From the NCBI RefSeq assembly GCF_004403985.1, contig NZ_SOHL01000027.1:358697-422696 (forward strand): a stretch of 64,000 nt of DNA, read 5' to 3'. Of this stretch, positions 10,798 to 20,500 are shown in pieces. The translations under genes were made by a program, and so were the position numbers. The stretch's first letter is position 1, and the number at the start of each line of letters is the position of its first letter. The notes below the pieces were generated by a model that ran no database searches, had not been told where the DNA came from, and saw nothing but the letters and a program-made list of their open reading frames with translations. The stretch comes from Cryobacterium gelidum (GTDB taxonomy: Bacteria > Actinomycetota > Actinomycetes > Actinomycetales > Microbacteriaceae).

Positions 10798-11991
10798 ATG
10801 TCAGTCATCAAGGTCGCACCGCTGGAGCATATCCGGCGCGAGCGCAGCAGCATCAAGTGGACTCGGTTTCCCGCCGACGTACTTCCCTTGTTTGTTGCCG
10901 AGATGGACTACCCCCTGGCTCCGGCCATCGTCGCGACACTCGTGGAGCGCGTGCAGGCCTCCGACACCGGCTATCTCGATGGCCCGGGCCCGCTGGCTCC
11001 GGCCTTCGCCCAGTTTGCGCTCGACCGGTGGGGCTGGAGAGTCGACCCGAGCCACGTGCACCTCGCGACCGACGTGAGCGTGGGCATCGTCGAAGCGCTA
11101 CGCCTGGCCGTGCCGGCCCATGGTCGGGTGGCGATCACCCCGCCGGTCTATCCGCCGTTCTACGAACTCGTCGAGGAGGCCGCGGCATCCGTTCTCGAAA
11201 TATCGCTGCTCGAACAGGGTGAGCGGTGGGCGCTCGACCTCGCCGCGCTGGAGCTCAGCTTTGCCAGCGGCATCGACGCTTTTCTGCTCTGCAACCCGCA
11301 CAACCCGCATGGCATCGTCTGGGAACGCTCGACTCTGGAGGCGCTTGCCCGCCTCGCCGCGCAGTACGACGTGTTCGTCATCTCCGACGAGATCCACGCG
11401 CCGCTCACCTACCCGGGCGTCGCGTTCACGCCGTTCGCCCCGCTGGCCCTGGCCGCCGGCGCTCGCGCGGTCACCGTGACCTCGGCAAGCAAGGGCTGGA
11501 ATGTGGCCGGGCTCAAGTGTGCCCTCGTCATCGCCGCCGATGACGCCACCAACGACCTGCTGAACCGGCTGCCCGAAGAGGTCGCCTGTCGCACCAGCAT
11601 CCTCGGCCTGCACGCCAACATCGCCGCGTTCTCCTGTACCGACTGGCTCGACAATGCCATCGATCAAATTGTCGACAACGATTCTCTACTGGATTCCCTG
11701 CTTCGCGAACACCTGCCCGCCGTGATTTACCACCGGCCGCGCGCCGGCTACCTCGCCTGGCTGGATCTGCGCCACCTCGGCCTCGGCGAGAGCCCGTACC
11801 AGCGCATTCTCGACGAGGCCCGCGTCGCCCTCAATAACGGCGAGTGTTTCGGCCTCGGCGGCCAGGGGTTCGCCCGCCTCAATTTGGCCTGCTCGCCCGA
11901 CACCCTGCGCGACGCCGTCGCCCGTATCGCGGCGCTCGTCGCACGGGTCGCTGCCGCTTCTGCCGCTGGCCCGACGGCGGCGACCGTCTGA
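10798..11991 (+). CDS. PatB/MalY-type PLP-dependent C-S lyase
   Basis: A 397-residue fold-type I PLP enzyme of the MalY/PatB cystathionine beta-lyase group, which cleaves cystathionine or cysteine conjugates to give homocysteine, pyruvate and ammonia. Visible features are FPADVLPLFVAEMDYPLAP at the N-terminus, the CNPHNPHGIVW substrate loop, ISDEIHAPL carrying the PLP-contacting Asp, and the PLP lysine in SASKGWNVAGLK near residue 231. The frame is open further upstream, but the ATG at 10798 begins the conserved protein. The stop overlaps the next start by one base (TGATG at 11989-11993) or is followed by a later start of metY, so the two sulfur genes form one operon. Confidence 0.87.
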   Translation: MSVIKVAPLEHIRRERSSIKWTRFPADVLPLFVAEMDYPLAPAIVATLVERVQASDTGYLDGPGPLAPAFAQFALDRWGWRVDPSHVHLATDVSVGIVEALRLAVPAHGRVAITPPVYPPFYELVEEAAASVLEISLLEQGERWALDLAALELSFASGIDAFLLCNPHNPHGIVWERSTLEALARLAAQYDVFVISDEIHAPLTYPGVAFTPFAPLALAAGARAVTVTSASKGWNVAGLKCALVIAADDATNDLLNRLPEEVACRTSILGLHANIAAFSCTDWLDNAIDQIVDNDSLLDSLLREHLPAVIYHRPRAGYLAWLDLRHLGLGESPYQRILDEARVALNNGECFGLGGQGFARLNLACSPDTLRDAVARIAALVARVAAASAAGPTAATV

Positions 11992-12044
11992 TGACGACAA
12001 CGGATGCCCCGCTCCCGACCAACACCGACGCAACAGGAAGTTTC

Positions 12045-13409
12045 ATGGCCACGCCCGCACCAGCATCGACTTCACTGAATTCTGACGCCACCGAGGTGGT
12101 CGCGCCGATCACCGATTGGGACGCCTTCAGCTTCGACACCCGCCAGGTGCACGTCGGCGAGTACGCCGACGAGAACCGCGGCGCGCGCATTCCGCCGCTC
12201 ACCCTGAGCGCCGGCTACGTCTTCGACTCCTTCGATGACGGGGCCGCCCGGTTCAACGGCGGTTCCCGCGAACCCATCTACTCCCGGCAGGGCAACCCCA
12301 CCAACGCGGTCGCCGAACAGCGGCTCGCCTCACTCGAAGGCGGCTCCGCCTGTGTCGCCGTGTCGAGCGGACAGGCCGCGATCAGCGCCGCCCTGTTCGC
12401 GCTGGCCGAATCAGGCGAGCACATCGTCTCGACCGCCAGCATCTATGGCGGCACCCGCATTCTGCTCGGCCGGAGCTTTCGCCGCATGGGCATCGCGGTC
12501 GACTACGTCTGGGACACCGACTCCGATGCCGCCTGGGACGCGGTGATTCGGCCGGAGACCAAGGCGATCTTCACCGAGACCATTCCGAACCCGCGCAACG
12601 ACGTCGTCGACATTGCCCGCGTCGCCGCCGTCGCCCGCCGCCACGGCATTCCGCTCGTCGTCGACAACACCGTCGCCACGCCGTACCTGATTCGCCCGTT
12701 CGAGCACGGCGCCGACATCGTCGTGCACTCGACTACCAAGTTCCTCAGCGGCCACGGCGCCGGCGTATCGGGCGCGGTCGTCGACGGCGGCACCTTCGAC
12801 TGGGCAGCGAGCTCCCGCCGCTACCCGCTGCTGACCGACTCGTTGCGCCCCGGCCTGCCGTCGCTGCTCGACCGGTTCGGCCCGGCCGCCTACGCCCAGT
12901 ATGTGCGCGAGGCCGTCGTCAACGACGTCGGACCATCGCTGTCGCCGTTCAACGGGTTTCTGTTGCACCAGGGCATCGAAACCCTGTCGCTGCGTATGGA
13001 ACGACACGTCGACAACGCGATCGCCATCGCGCACTGGCTCGAGGAGCAGCCAGAGGTCGAAGTCGTCGACTACGCCGGCCTGCCGAGCAGCCCGCTGCAC
13101 GAGATCGCGCAACAGTACTACAACGGCCGGACCGGCTCGGTATTCGCGGTCACCGTCAAGGGCGGGACCGAGGGTGCCCGAGCGTTCACGAACGGTCTGC
13201 GGGTGTTCAGCCGCATGACCGGTATCGGCGACACCCGCTCGATGGTGCTGCATCCACTAACCACCACCCACGCGTCCTTTGCCCCCGATCTGAACGCACG
13301 CCTCGGCATTACGGCCGGCATGCTGCGCCTGTCGGTGGGCATCGAATCGCTTGACGACCTTCTGCTTGACCTCCGCGGGGGGCTCGACCGAGTCGCCGGC
13401 ATCCTCTAA
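12045..13409 (+). CDS. metY: O-acetylhomoserine sulfhydrylase (MetY family)
   Basis: A Cys/Met metabolism PLP enzyme of about 454 residues. FDTRQVHVGEYADENRGARIPPL, YSRQGNPTNAVAEQRLASLEGG and the PLP lysine in VHSTTKFLSGHGAGVSG near residue 231 identify the MetY group, which makes homocysteine directly from O-acetylhomoserine and sulfide. I chose the ATG at 12045 because AGGAAG lies 4 nt ahead. An in-frame ATG at 11991 overlapping the patB stop would add an 18-residue Thr/Asp-rich leader and cannot be excluded. It supplies homocysteine, the substrate of MetH encoded convergently 4 kb away. Confidence 0.88.
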   Translation: MATPAPASTSLNSDATEVVAPITDWDAFSFDTRQVHVGEYADENRGARIPPLTLSAGYVFDSFDDGAARFNGGSREPIYSRQGNPTNAVAEQRLASLEGGSACVAVSSGQAAISAALFALAESGEHIVSTASIYGGTRILLGRSFRRMGIAVDYVWDTDSDAAWDAVIRPETKAIFTETIPNPRNDVVDIARVAAVARRHGIPLVVDNTVATPYLIRPFEHGADIVVHSTTKFLSGHGAGVSGAVVDGGTFDWAASSRRYPLLTDSLRPGLPSLLDRFGPAAYAQYVREAVVNDVGPSLSPFNGFLLHQGIETLSLRMERHVDNAIAIAHWLEEQPEVEVVDYAGLPSSPLHEIAQQYYNGRTGSVFAVTVKGGTEGARAFTNGLRVFSRMTGIGDTRSMVLHPLTTTHASFAPDLNARLGITAGMLRLSVGIESLDDLLLDLRGGLDRVAGIL

Positions 13410-13429
13410 ACGCTAGGTACTCTGAATTC

Positions 13430-14056
13430 ATGAAACTCATCGCGCCAAATTTTTCTGCGCCCACTTTCTTCCGCAGCACGGGTGCACGCACCTCGGCTGC
13501 ACGCACCGCGGCTGCACGCACCTCGGCTGCACTGGGCGCGCTCGTCCTGCTCGCCGCGTTGAGCGGATGCGCCACCGCTGATTCCGGGGCCGGCTCGCCG
13601 GCATCCGCTGCCGCCACCGCCACCGCCACAGCTGAAGCGGGTGCTGCGGCCGTCGATTGCGCCGGCGTCAACGTCGTCGTCGACTTCGGCACGCTCGACG
13701 CCGCCCCGGTCACCGAGTGCGTCGATGCGACCGCAGCGACTGCCGCGAGTGAGGCCCTGGCCACAACCGGCGTCACAACCGCGGGAAGCGTGGAATACGG
13801 CGACCAGATCGTCTGCCGTGTCAACGACCGCCCGGCCGCTGACGAAACCGTCGTGGTCGAGGGCCAGGAATCATTCACCGAAACCTGCGCCTCGATGCCG
13901 CCCGCGTACGCATACTGGGCGCTCTGGGTGAAAGCCACCCCCGACGCCAACTGGGAGTACGCCCAGGAGGGCCTCGGCACGCTCCAGGTCGAGCCAGGCC
14001 AGTCCGTCGGGCTCGTCTACACCACGGGTACCGAAACGCCCACGCCCGGTAGCTAG
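13430..14056 (+). CDS. Secreted lipoprotein, possibly DUF4430/transcobalamin-like, linked to an ECF transporter
   Basis: A 208-residue lipoprotein. The long n-region is followed by a hydrophobic stretch and a lipobox LSGC at about residue 46. The mature part has an Ala/Thr-rich linker and then a domain with VNVVVDFGTLD and paired cysteines, ending in YAYWALWVKATPDANWEYAQEGLGTLQVEPGQSVGLVY. The W(A)LW...GW/NW...Y...G...L...G-x-x-V/L-G-L-x-Y layout resembles DUF4430 domains, which are relatives of transcobalamin and often sit beside ECF transporters. It is 20 bp after metY and its TAG overlaps the next GTG by one base. The n-region contains three 15-bp repeats. I infer a substrate-capture role; DUF4430 membership was not tested. 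Confidence 0.6.
   Translation: MKLIAPNFSAPTFFRSTGARTSAARTAAARTSAALGALVLLAALSGCATADSGAGSPASAAATATATAEAGAAAVDCAGVNVVVDFGTLDAAPVTECVDATAATAASEALATTGVTTAGSVEYGDQIVCRVNDRPAADETVVVEGQESFTETCASMPPAYAYWALWVKATPDANWEYAQEGLGTLQVEPGQSVGLVYTTGTETPTPGS
13484..13528 (+). repeat. Three 15-bp tandem repeats in signal-peptide n-region
   Basis: Unit GCACGCACCTCGGCT is present three times (the second copy has CG for CT), encoding repeats of Ala-Arg-Thr-Ser/Ala-Ala before the hydrophobic core of the lipoprotein signal. Copy number changes would lengthen the positively charged n-region without breaking the frame. Confidence 0.85.
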
Positions 14057-16071
14057 TGTTTCGCCTGCGCCTGGCCCCGCTGCGCGCGGCAGTCGTACTC
14101 GCGGCGGGCTTCGTGCTGCTGCGGGTCGTCTACCGGGTGGTCTTCGGCGGTGCGGGCGCGGGCGCGGGCACGGGCACGGGCCCGCTGCTGCTGGACATGC
14201 CCCTGCTGCGGCTCGACGGACCGTTCAGCCACATCACCCTGTTCGGCCCGATCACCCTGGTCGGGCTCGGCAACGCGGCGCTGAGCGCCTTGCCGGTCGC
14301 CGCAGTCATCGTGTTCTTCGGCCTGCTCAATGCGATCATCAACGTGCAGGCCCTGTTCGCACGCGGTGCCGGTCGTGGGCCGCTGCGTGCCATCTCCCGT
14401 TCGCTCGTGATCGCCTGGGCCACCTTTCCGGCACTTTTGGAATCCGTGCGCCGCGTGCGGGTGGCCCGCTCCCTGCGCGGAGAACGGTCGATCGAGTCGC
14501 TGCTCGTGCCCATCTTCGAGCAGACGATCGAGCGCGCGCTCGCGCTGGCCGCGTCGATGGAAACCCGCGGATTCGCGGCCACCCGCGTCGTGACCGGCGT
14601 GTGCGAGGCACCGGTGGTGCTCCGGGATGCCGGTTTGAACTTCGGTGCTGCGCCTGACAAGACGGGCTGGCACCTCGACGAGCTCAACGTCACCCTCAAG
14701 CCAGCCACCCTCACCGTGATCGTCGGCGCGACCGGGTCGGGCAAAACCAGCCTGCTGCACAGCATGAGCGGCCTGTTCCAGCATTTCTACGACGGCACCC
14801 AGCAGGGACGCATCGACATTGCCGGCGCCGATCGGGCCCGCACTCCCCCGCGCGACACCGCCGGATTCGTCGGGCTCGTCGCGCAGAACGTGCGTCTCGG
14901 CTTCGCGGCCGAAACGGTGCACGACGAGATCGGCTTCGCCCTCGCCGTGCGAAGCGTCGCCCCGCCGATCGTGCACGCCCGCGTTCTCGAGGTGGCCGCC
15001 CGGCTGAAAATCGAGCACCTGGTCGACCGTTCGATCGACCAGCTCTCGGCCGGTGAGGCCAGCCTCGTCGCGATCGCCGCCGCCCTCGTAAACCATCCCA
15101 TCCTGTTGCTCGTGGATGAGCCGCTCGCCGACCTCGATACGGCCGCCCGGGACCGGGTCTGCGCCGTGCTCGGCCAGCTGGCGCACGAGGCCGGCGTCTG
15201 CGTTGTGATCGCCGAGCACAACACGCGCGAGTTCAACCTGATAGCGGATGCCTGGCTGCAGATTCGGGGCAGCCGAGTGCACCAGCTCTCCGCCGCTGAC
15301 CGGCCCGCTGACCGGCCCGCTGGCGCACTGCCGATACCACGGAGCGTGCCGGCTATCGATGCGACGAGAGGTGGCAGCACGGGCGGCATCGCGGCCGTGT
15401 CTGCGGTGCCGCTTGCGAGCATCCGCCAGCTCAGTGTTCTGCACCGACCCAAACTGGTCGTCGACGACGTGTCGTTCGACATCGCCACGGGCGAACTCAT
15501 CGCCCTGCGCGGCAGTAACGGCGCCGGCAAGAGCAGCCTGCTGCGGGCCATCGCCCTGCCGACAGACGCCGAAACCGTGATCGTCGGAGGGCTCGATGTG
15601 CGTTCCCTCAAGCGACGAGCGCGCCGGCAGGCCGTGGGCCTGGTGCCCGAGAACTTCGACGACCTGTTGTTCACAATCACCGTGGCCGAGGAATGCCGCC
15701 GCGCGGACCGCACCCTGGCGGGCGCCAGCACCGCGCAGACCTTCGCCGGTCTGCTCGGCTTCGACACGGTAACGGATGCTGCGCATCTGCTGCAGCGTCA
15801 TCCGCGCGACCTCTCTGCGGGCGAACGGCTCTGCCTTGTGATGGCCATTCAGCTCGCCGCTCGGCCGGCCCTGCTGTTGGTCGACGAACCGACCCGCGGC
15901 CTCGATCTCGGGGCGCGCACGCTCGTGAGCGCGGCCCTGGTGCGGGCAGCCGGCCACAGCAGGGCGGTGCTGTTCGCCACCCACGATGAGGACTTCGCAC
16001 GGGGCCTCGCCACGCGTACCCTGCTCATGCACCACGGCCGACTGTCTGTCCCGTGTCAGGTTCTCTCGTGA
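14056..16071 (+). CDS. ECF transporter energising module, EcfT-EcfA-EcfA' fused in one polypeptide
   Basis: A 671-residue three-part fusion. Residues ~1-190 are membrane-embedded with an EcfT-type coupling motif (AASMETRGFAA near 170). Residues ~195-400 are a first ABC ATPase with Walker A GATGSGKTS near 222, signature LSAGEASLVA and Walker B ILLLVDEPLADLD. Residues ~455-671 are a second ATPase with GSNGAGKSS near 485, signature LSAGERLCLV and LLLVDEPTRGLD. Together they form the complete energising unit of a vitamin ECF importer. The GTG start overlaps the lipoprotein stop, and the TGA overlaps the S-component start. The EcfT part has a (Gly-Ala/Thr)n run and looks shorter than stand-alone EcfT. 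Both ATPase sites look intact. Confidence 0.85.
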   Translation: MFRLRLAPLRAAVVLAAGFVLLRVVYRVVFGGAGAGAGTGTGPLLLDMPLLRLDGPFSHITLFGPITLVGLGNAALSALPVAAVIVFFGLLNAIINVQALFARGAGRGPLRAISRSLVIAWATFPALLESVRRVRVARSLRGERSIESLLVPIFEQTIERALALAASMETRGFAATRVVTGVCEAPVVLRDAGLNFGAAPDKTGWHLDELNVTLKPATLTVIVGATGSGKTSLLHSMSGLFQHFYDGTQQGRIDIAGADRARTPPRDTAGFVGLVAQNVRLGFAAETVHDEIGFALAVRSVAPPIVHARVLEVAARLKIEHLVDRSIDQLSAGEASLVAIAAALVNHPILLLVDEPLADLDTAARDRVCAVLGQLAHEAGVCVVIAEHNTREFNLIADAWLQIRGSRVHQLSAADRPADRPAGALPIPRSVPAIDATRGGSTGGIAAVSAVPLASIRQLSVLHRPKLVVDDVSFDIATGELIALRGSNGAGKSSLLRAIALPTDAETVIVGGLDVRSLKRRARRQAVGLVPENFDDLLFTITVAEECRRADRTLAGASTAQTFAGLLGFDTVTDAAHLLQRHPRDLSAGERLCLVMAIQLAARPALLLVDEPTRGLDLGARTLVSAALVRAAGHSRAVLFATHDEDFARGLATRTLLMHHGRLSVPCQVLS

Positions 16072-16955
16072 GTGAGATCTCCACGGCCGCCCCCGGCAAC
16101 TCTTCTGACGCCCCCGCAGATCGACGTGCCCGCCCCAGCCGGCGCACGGATCGTGCGCGGCCGCGCCGCAGCATCCGCTGGACCTCGTGGATTCTCGGCG
16201 GCGGCAGCCTGCTCGCCGTCGCCGCGTTCGCCTGGCCGTTCTTCGTCGGGGCCGTGCCGGCCGACGCGCAGGTCGCGGTTCCGATTGTGGCGTTCGCGCT
16301 CATCCCGGCGCTCATCGTGGCCCTCGCGCTCACCCTCGACCGCGAGATGTACACGGCGAAGACCGTCGCGCTGCTCGGCGTGCTCTCCGCCGTCGGCGCC
16401 GCGGTGCGCATCGCCGGAGCCGGCGTCGGCGGGGTCGAGGCCGTATTCGTGCTGCTCATTCTGGCCGGGCGGGTCTACGGCGCCCGGTTCGGCTTTCTGC
16501 TCGGCCTGCTCACCATCGCGGTGTCCTCGCTGCTCTGGGGCGGCTTTGGCCCGTGGACCCCGTTCCAGATGTTCGCCTGCGGCTGGGTCGGCGCCGGTGC
16601 CGGGCTGCTGCCGCGCTGGCAGAACGCCACGCGGCAGAATTCTTCCGGCCAGCGCATACGCGCCACCCGCGAAATCCTTCTGCTGGCTGCCTATGGGGTA
16701 GTCGCGTCGTACCTGTTCGGGCTCGTAATGAACCTCTGGTTCTGGCCGTTCGCGGTGGGCAGTGGCACCGATATCTCTTACACGGCGGGAGCCGACCCCG
16801 GCCAGAACCTTGCCTCGTTCGCGCTCTACTCACTCGTCACGTCGACCCTCACCTGGGATACCGTACGCGCCATCACGACCGTGGTCGGTATTGCGCTGGT
16901 CGGCCCGGCCGTGCTCGCGGCCCTGCGCCGAGCACGCCTGAGCCCCCGCCGTTGA
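16068..16955 (+). CDS. ECF transporter S component (substrate-binding membrane subunit)
   Basis: About 295 residues with an Arg/Pro-rich cytosolic N-terminus and six hydrophobic segments, including VFVLLILAGRVYGARFGFLLGLLTIAVSSLLWGGFGPWTPFQMF, which has the aromatic and Gly-rich character of ECF S components. The start is a GTG overlapping the transporter stop as GTGA; an in-frame GTG at 16053 is less likely. The substrate is not stated by any motif that I can read. The neighbouring lipoprotein, the methionine genes and cobalamin-dependent MetH make cobalamin (CbrT-like) a reasonable guess, but other vitamins are possible. Confidence 0.75.
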   Translation: MSEISTAAPGNSSDAPADRRARPSRRTDRARPRRSIRWTSWILGGGSLLAVAAFAWPFFVGAVPADAQVAVPIVAFALIPALIVALALTLDREMYTAKTVALLGVLSAVGAAVRIAGAGVGGVEAVFVLLILAGRVYGARFGFLLGLLTIAVSSLLWGGFGPWTPFQMFACGWVGAGAGLLPRWQNATRQNSSGQRIRATREILLLAAYGVVASYLFGLVMNLWFWPFAVGSGTDISYTAGADPGQNLASFALYSLVTSTLTWDTVRAITTVVGIALVGPAVLAALRRARLSPRR

Positions 16956-16984
16956 CCAGGCGACCGCTTGAATCCGCCCAGCGC

Positions 16985-17455
16985 TTAGCGGTCCGGGAAG
17001 ACTGAGAGCGCTTTATCCCACTGATTGGCCGACGACTCAAGATCTGCAGCCGTCACTGCGATTCCCACCCAAAACTGATCACGCTCATCGCTGCTCTGGC
17101 CGACAGGCATGCTTTCAAGCGCAAAGTGCACCCTGACCGACATCAACCCGCCGTGATAGCTGCCAACACTGAACGCAAGATTAGGTTCGGTAAATTCGAG
17201 CGACGGCACAACCCCGGCGTCTCCACTGACGCTTACGGGGACGTCACCGTTGGCCACGCCACGTAACCAAGCCGAAATGCGCTTCGCTTCAAACGTCGTC
17301 AAACACGGAACAGCAAATTGCCACTCCGCATCAGGCGCCGATACGTCCCCCTTGATGACCAGCCAATTGTCATCCCACTCATCACCCGCAGGGTTCGCGA
17401 GCTCATATCGAACAGGTTCCAACGTTACCGACGATTCGTACCCCTTCAACTGCAT
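16985..17455 (-). CDS. WapI-like immunity protein, orphan
   Basis: A 156-residue soluble protein. The pattern YELANPAGDEWDDNWLVIKG, then WQFAVPCLTTFEAKRISAWL and a C-terminal QFWVGIAVTAADLESSANQW, resembles proteins annotated as WapI-family immunity proteins, which neutralise toxins of contact-dependent or polymorphic systems. I recall this resemblance and did not test it. The base composition is clearly lower in GC than the flanking metH and ECF genes, which suggests transfer. No toxin gene is adjacent: it sits convergent to the ECF operon and behind metH. It may protect against toxins of competing cells. Confidence 0.5.
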   Translation of the reverse strand: MQLKGYESSVTLEPVRYELANPAGDEWDDNWLVIKGDVSAPDAEWQFAVPCLTTFEAKRISAWLRGVANGDVPVSVSGDAGVVPSLEFTEPNLAFSVGSYHGGLMSVRVHFALESMPVGQSSDERDQFWVGIAVTAADLESSANQWDKALSVFPDR

Positions 17456-17593
17456 AAATAAATCCTACTGACCGGGGTTCGTGCTGAAGCGTGCGCTCAC
17501 CCCACCGTAAAAGAATGCCCTTACCGTCAAGCGATCCACGGCAAAAGCCGCCGCGCCGCGCGACTCGCCGCCGTTCAACTCACCGCCGTTCAA

Positions 17594-20500
17594 CTACACC
17601 GAGAAGTACTTCGCCTCCGGGTGGTGGAATACGAACGCGTCGGTCGACTGCTCGGGGTGCAGCTGCAGTTCCTCCGACAAGACCACGCCCATCCGCTCGG
17701 GTTGCAGCAGCTCGACCACCTTGCGACGGTCCTCCATCTCGGGGCAGGCCGGGTAGCCCAGGGAGAACCGGGCTCCGCGATACTCCAGCTTGAACATGCC
17801 GGCCACATCACTCGGGTCCTCGTCGCCGACACCGAATTCCGAGCGGATGCGAGAGTGCCAATACTCGGCGAGGGCCTCGGTGAGCTGCATGGTGAGCCCG
17901 TTGAGTTCCATGTAGTCGCGGTATTTGTTCTCGGCGAACATTTTCGCCGTGACCTCGTCGACGTGCGAGCCGGCGGTGACCAGCTGGAGGGCGACGACAT
18001 CCGTTTCCCCGCGTTCTCCGGACGAACCGGTGCCGCGACCGCGCACGAAGTCGGCCAGGCACAGGTGTTTGTCACGGCGCTGCCGGGGAAAGTTGAACCG
18101 CAGTCGGTCAGCGCCGAGCTCGCCGCCGGAGCCGCCGTCGGGCGCGAGTAGTCCGGCCTGGCCGAGGCGCCCGGTCGGGTCATCACCGTGGTGCAGCACG
18201 ACCATGTCGTCGCCGTCGGCGACCACGGGAAAGTAGCCGTAGGCGACGGAGGCATCGAGCATGCCCTCGCCCAGGATGCGGTCGAGCCAGTAGCGCAGGC
18301 GCGGCCGACCGACAGTGTCGACCAGTTCCTGGTAGCTCGCGCCGTCTTCGGCCCGGCTGGGTTTGAGCCCCCACTGCCCCATGAAGGTGGCGCGTTCGTC
18401 AAGAAAGGCCGAAAAATCGGCGAGGGCCACACCCTTGACGATGCGAGTGCCCCAAAACGGCGGTACCGGAATCGGGTTATTGCTCGCGACCTCGGAACGC
18501 CCGGGCATCTCTTCGGGTTCGGTGAGGGTGAGCAGGCTCTTCTTGTGAATACGTTTCTTGAGCGGTGGCAAGCCAACCGACAGAGGGTCAGCGCCACGGG
18601 CGATGGCCACGAGCGGTTCCATCAGGGCGAGGCCCTCGAAGGCATCGCGGGCGTACCGCACCTGCCCGGCGAAGACGCTGTCGAGGTCGTCCTCGACGTA
18701 GGAACGGGTGAGGGCCGCGCCGCCGAGCAAAATGGGCCATTTGTCGGCGAAGCCGCGCGACTGAAGCTCGAGCAGGTTCTCTTTCATCACCACAGTGGAT
18801 TTCACGAGCAGCCCGCTCATGCCGATGACGTCGGCGTTGTTCTCCTCGGCGACGCGGATGAACTCGGCTATCGATTGTTTGATGCCGATGTTGATCACGT
18901 CGTAGCCGTTGTTGGTGAGGATGATGTCGACGAGGTTCTTGCCGATGTCGTGCACGTCACCGCGCACGGTGCCGAGCACGATCGTGCCCTTGCCGGCCGC
19001 TTCGGATTTCTCCATGTGCGGCTCGAGCAGGGCCACGGCGGCTTTCATCACCTCGGCTGATTGCAGCACGAACGGCAGCTGCATCTCGCCGCTGCCGAAG
19101 CGGGCGCCGACGACCTGCATGCCCACGAGCAGGTGCACGTTGACGATATCGAGCGCGCTCAACCCCTCGGCTCTGGCAAGGTCGAGGTCAGCCTCGAGGC
19201 CCTTGGCCTCGCCGTCGATGATGCGGCGTTCCAGGCGTTCGCCCACCGGAAGGGCGGCGAGTTCGGCGGCGCGCTCGTCTTTCAGGGCGGCGGAGTCGAC
19301 GCCGGCGAACAGGTCGAGCAGGGCCACCAGCGGATCGTAGGTGAGGGTTCCTTCGGCGTCGTATTCGCGGCGGTCCCAGACCAGGTCGAGCGCCACCTTG
19401 CGGCGGTCGTCGGGCACCGAGGCGAGCGGCACGATCTTGGCCGAGTTCACGATGGCCGAGTCAAGGCCGGCCTCCGTGGCTTCGTGCAGGAAGACCGAGT
19501 TGAGCACCGAGCGCGCGGCGGGGTTGAGCCCGAACGACACGTTCGAGACGCCGAGCGTGGTGTGGATGCCGGGGTACTTGGCCTTGATCTGCCGGATCGC
19601 GTCGATGGTCTCGATGCCGTCCCGGCGGGTTTCTTCCTGGCCGGTCGCGATGGGGAAGGTCAACGCGTCGACGATGATGTCCTCAACCCGCATGCCCCAC
19701 GTGTTCACGAGGGTGTCGACCAGACGGGTGGCGATGCGTACCTTGTGTTCGGCGGTGCGGGCCTGGCCCTCCTCGTCGATGGTCAGGGCGATCACGGCCG
19801 CGCCGTGCTCCTTGACGAGCGGCATGATGCGGCCGAACCTCGACGTGGGCCCCTCGCCGTCTTCGAAGTTGACCGAGTTCACGACCGGACGACCACCGAT
19901 GAGTTCCATACCGGCCTGCAGCACGGCCGGCTCGGTGGAGTCGACGACGAGTGGCAGGGTCGAGGCGCTGGCCAGTCGGGAGACGACCTGCTTCATGTCG
20001 GCGACGCCATCGCGACCGACGTAGTCGATGCAGACGTCGAGCAGGTGGGCGCCGTCGCGCACCTGGCTGCGGGCGATGTCGACGCAGTCGTCCCAGTTTT
20101 CAGCGAGCATGGCATCGCGAAAAGCGCGCGAGCCGTTGGCGTTGGTGCGCTCCCCGATGGCCAGAAAGGCGCTGTCCTGGTCGAAACTGACGTGCTGGTA
20201 CAGACTTGCGACACCCGGGTCTTGTTCGAGGGTGCGGGGTTTCACCGTGACGCCACGCAGGCGTTCGACCACGGCCGTCATGTGTGCGGGAGTCGTGCCG
20301 CAGCATCCGCCGACCAGACCCAGCCCGAATTCCTTCACGAACTGTTCGTGCGCCGTGGCCAGCTGGTCGGGCGTCAGCGGATAGCTCGCGCCGGTCTTCG
20401 TCAGCTGGGGCAGGCCCGCGTTGGGCATACAGATGACGGGCACGCGCGAGAACTTGGAGAGGTGACGCAGGTGCTCGCTCATCTCGGTCGGCCCGGTCGC

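Noticed and set aside
14053..16035. 660-codon minus-strand frame opposite the ECF fusion
   Set aside because: Shadow of the plus-strand gene, whose two ATPases are unmistakable.
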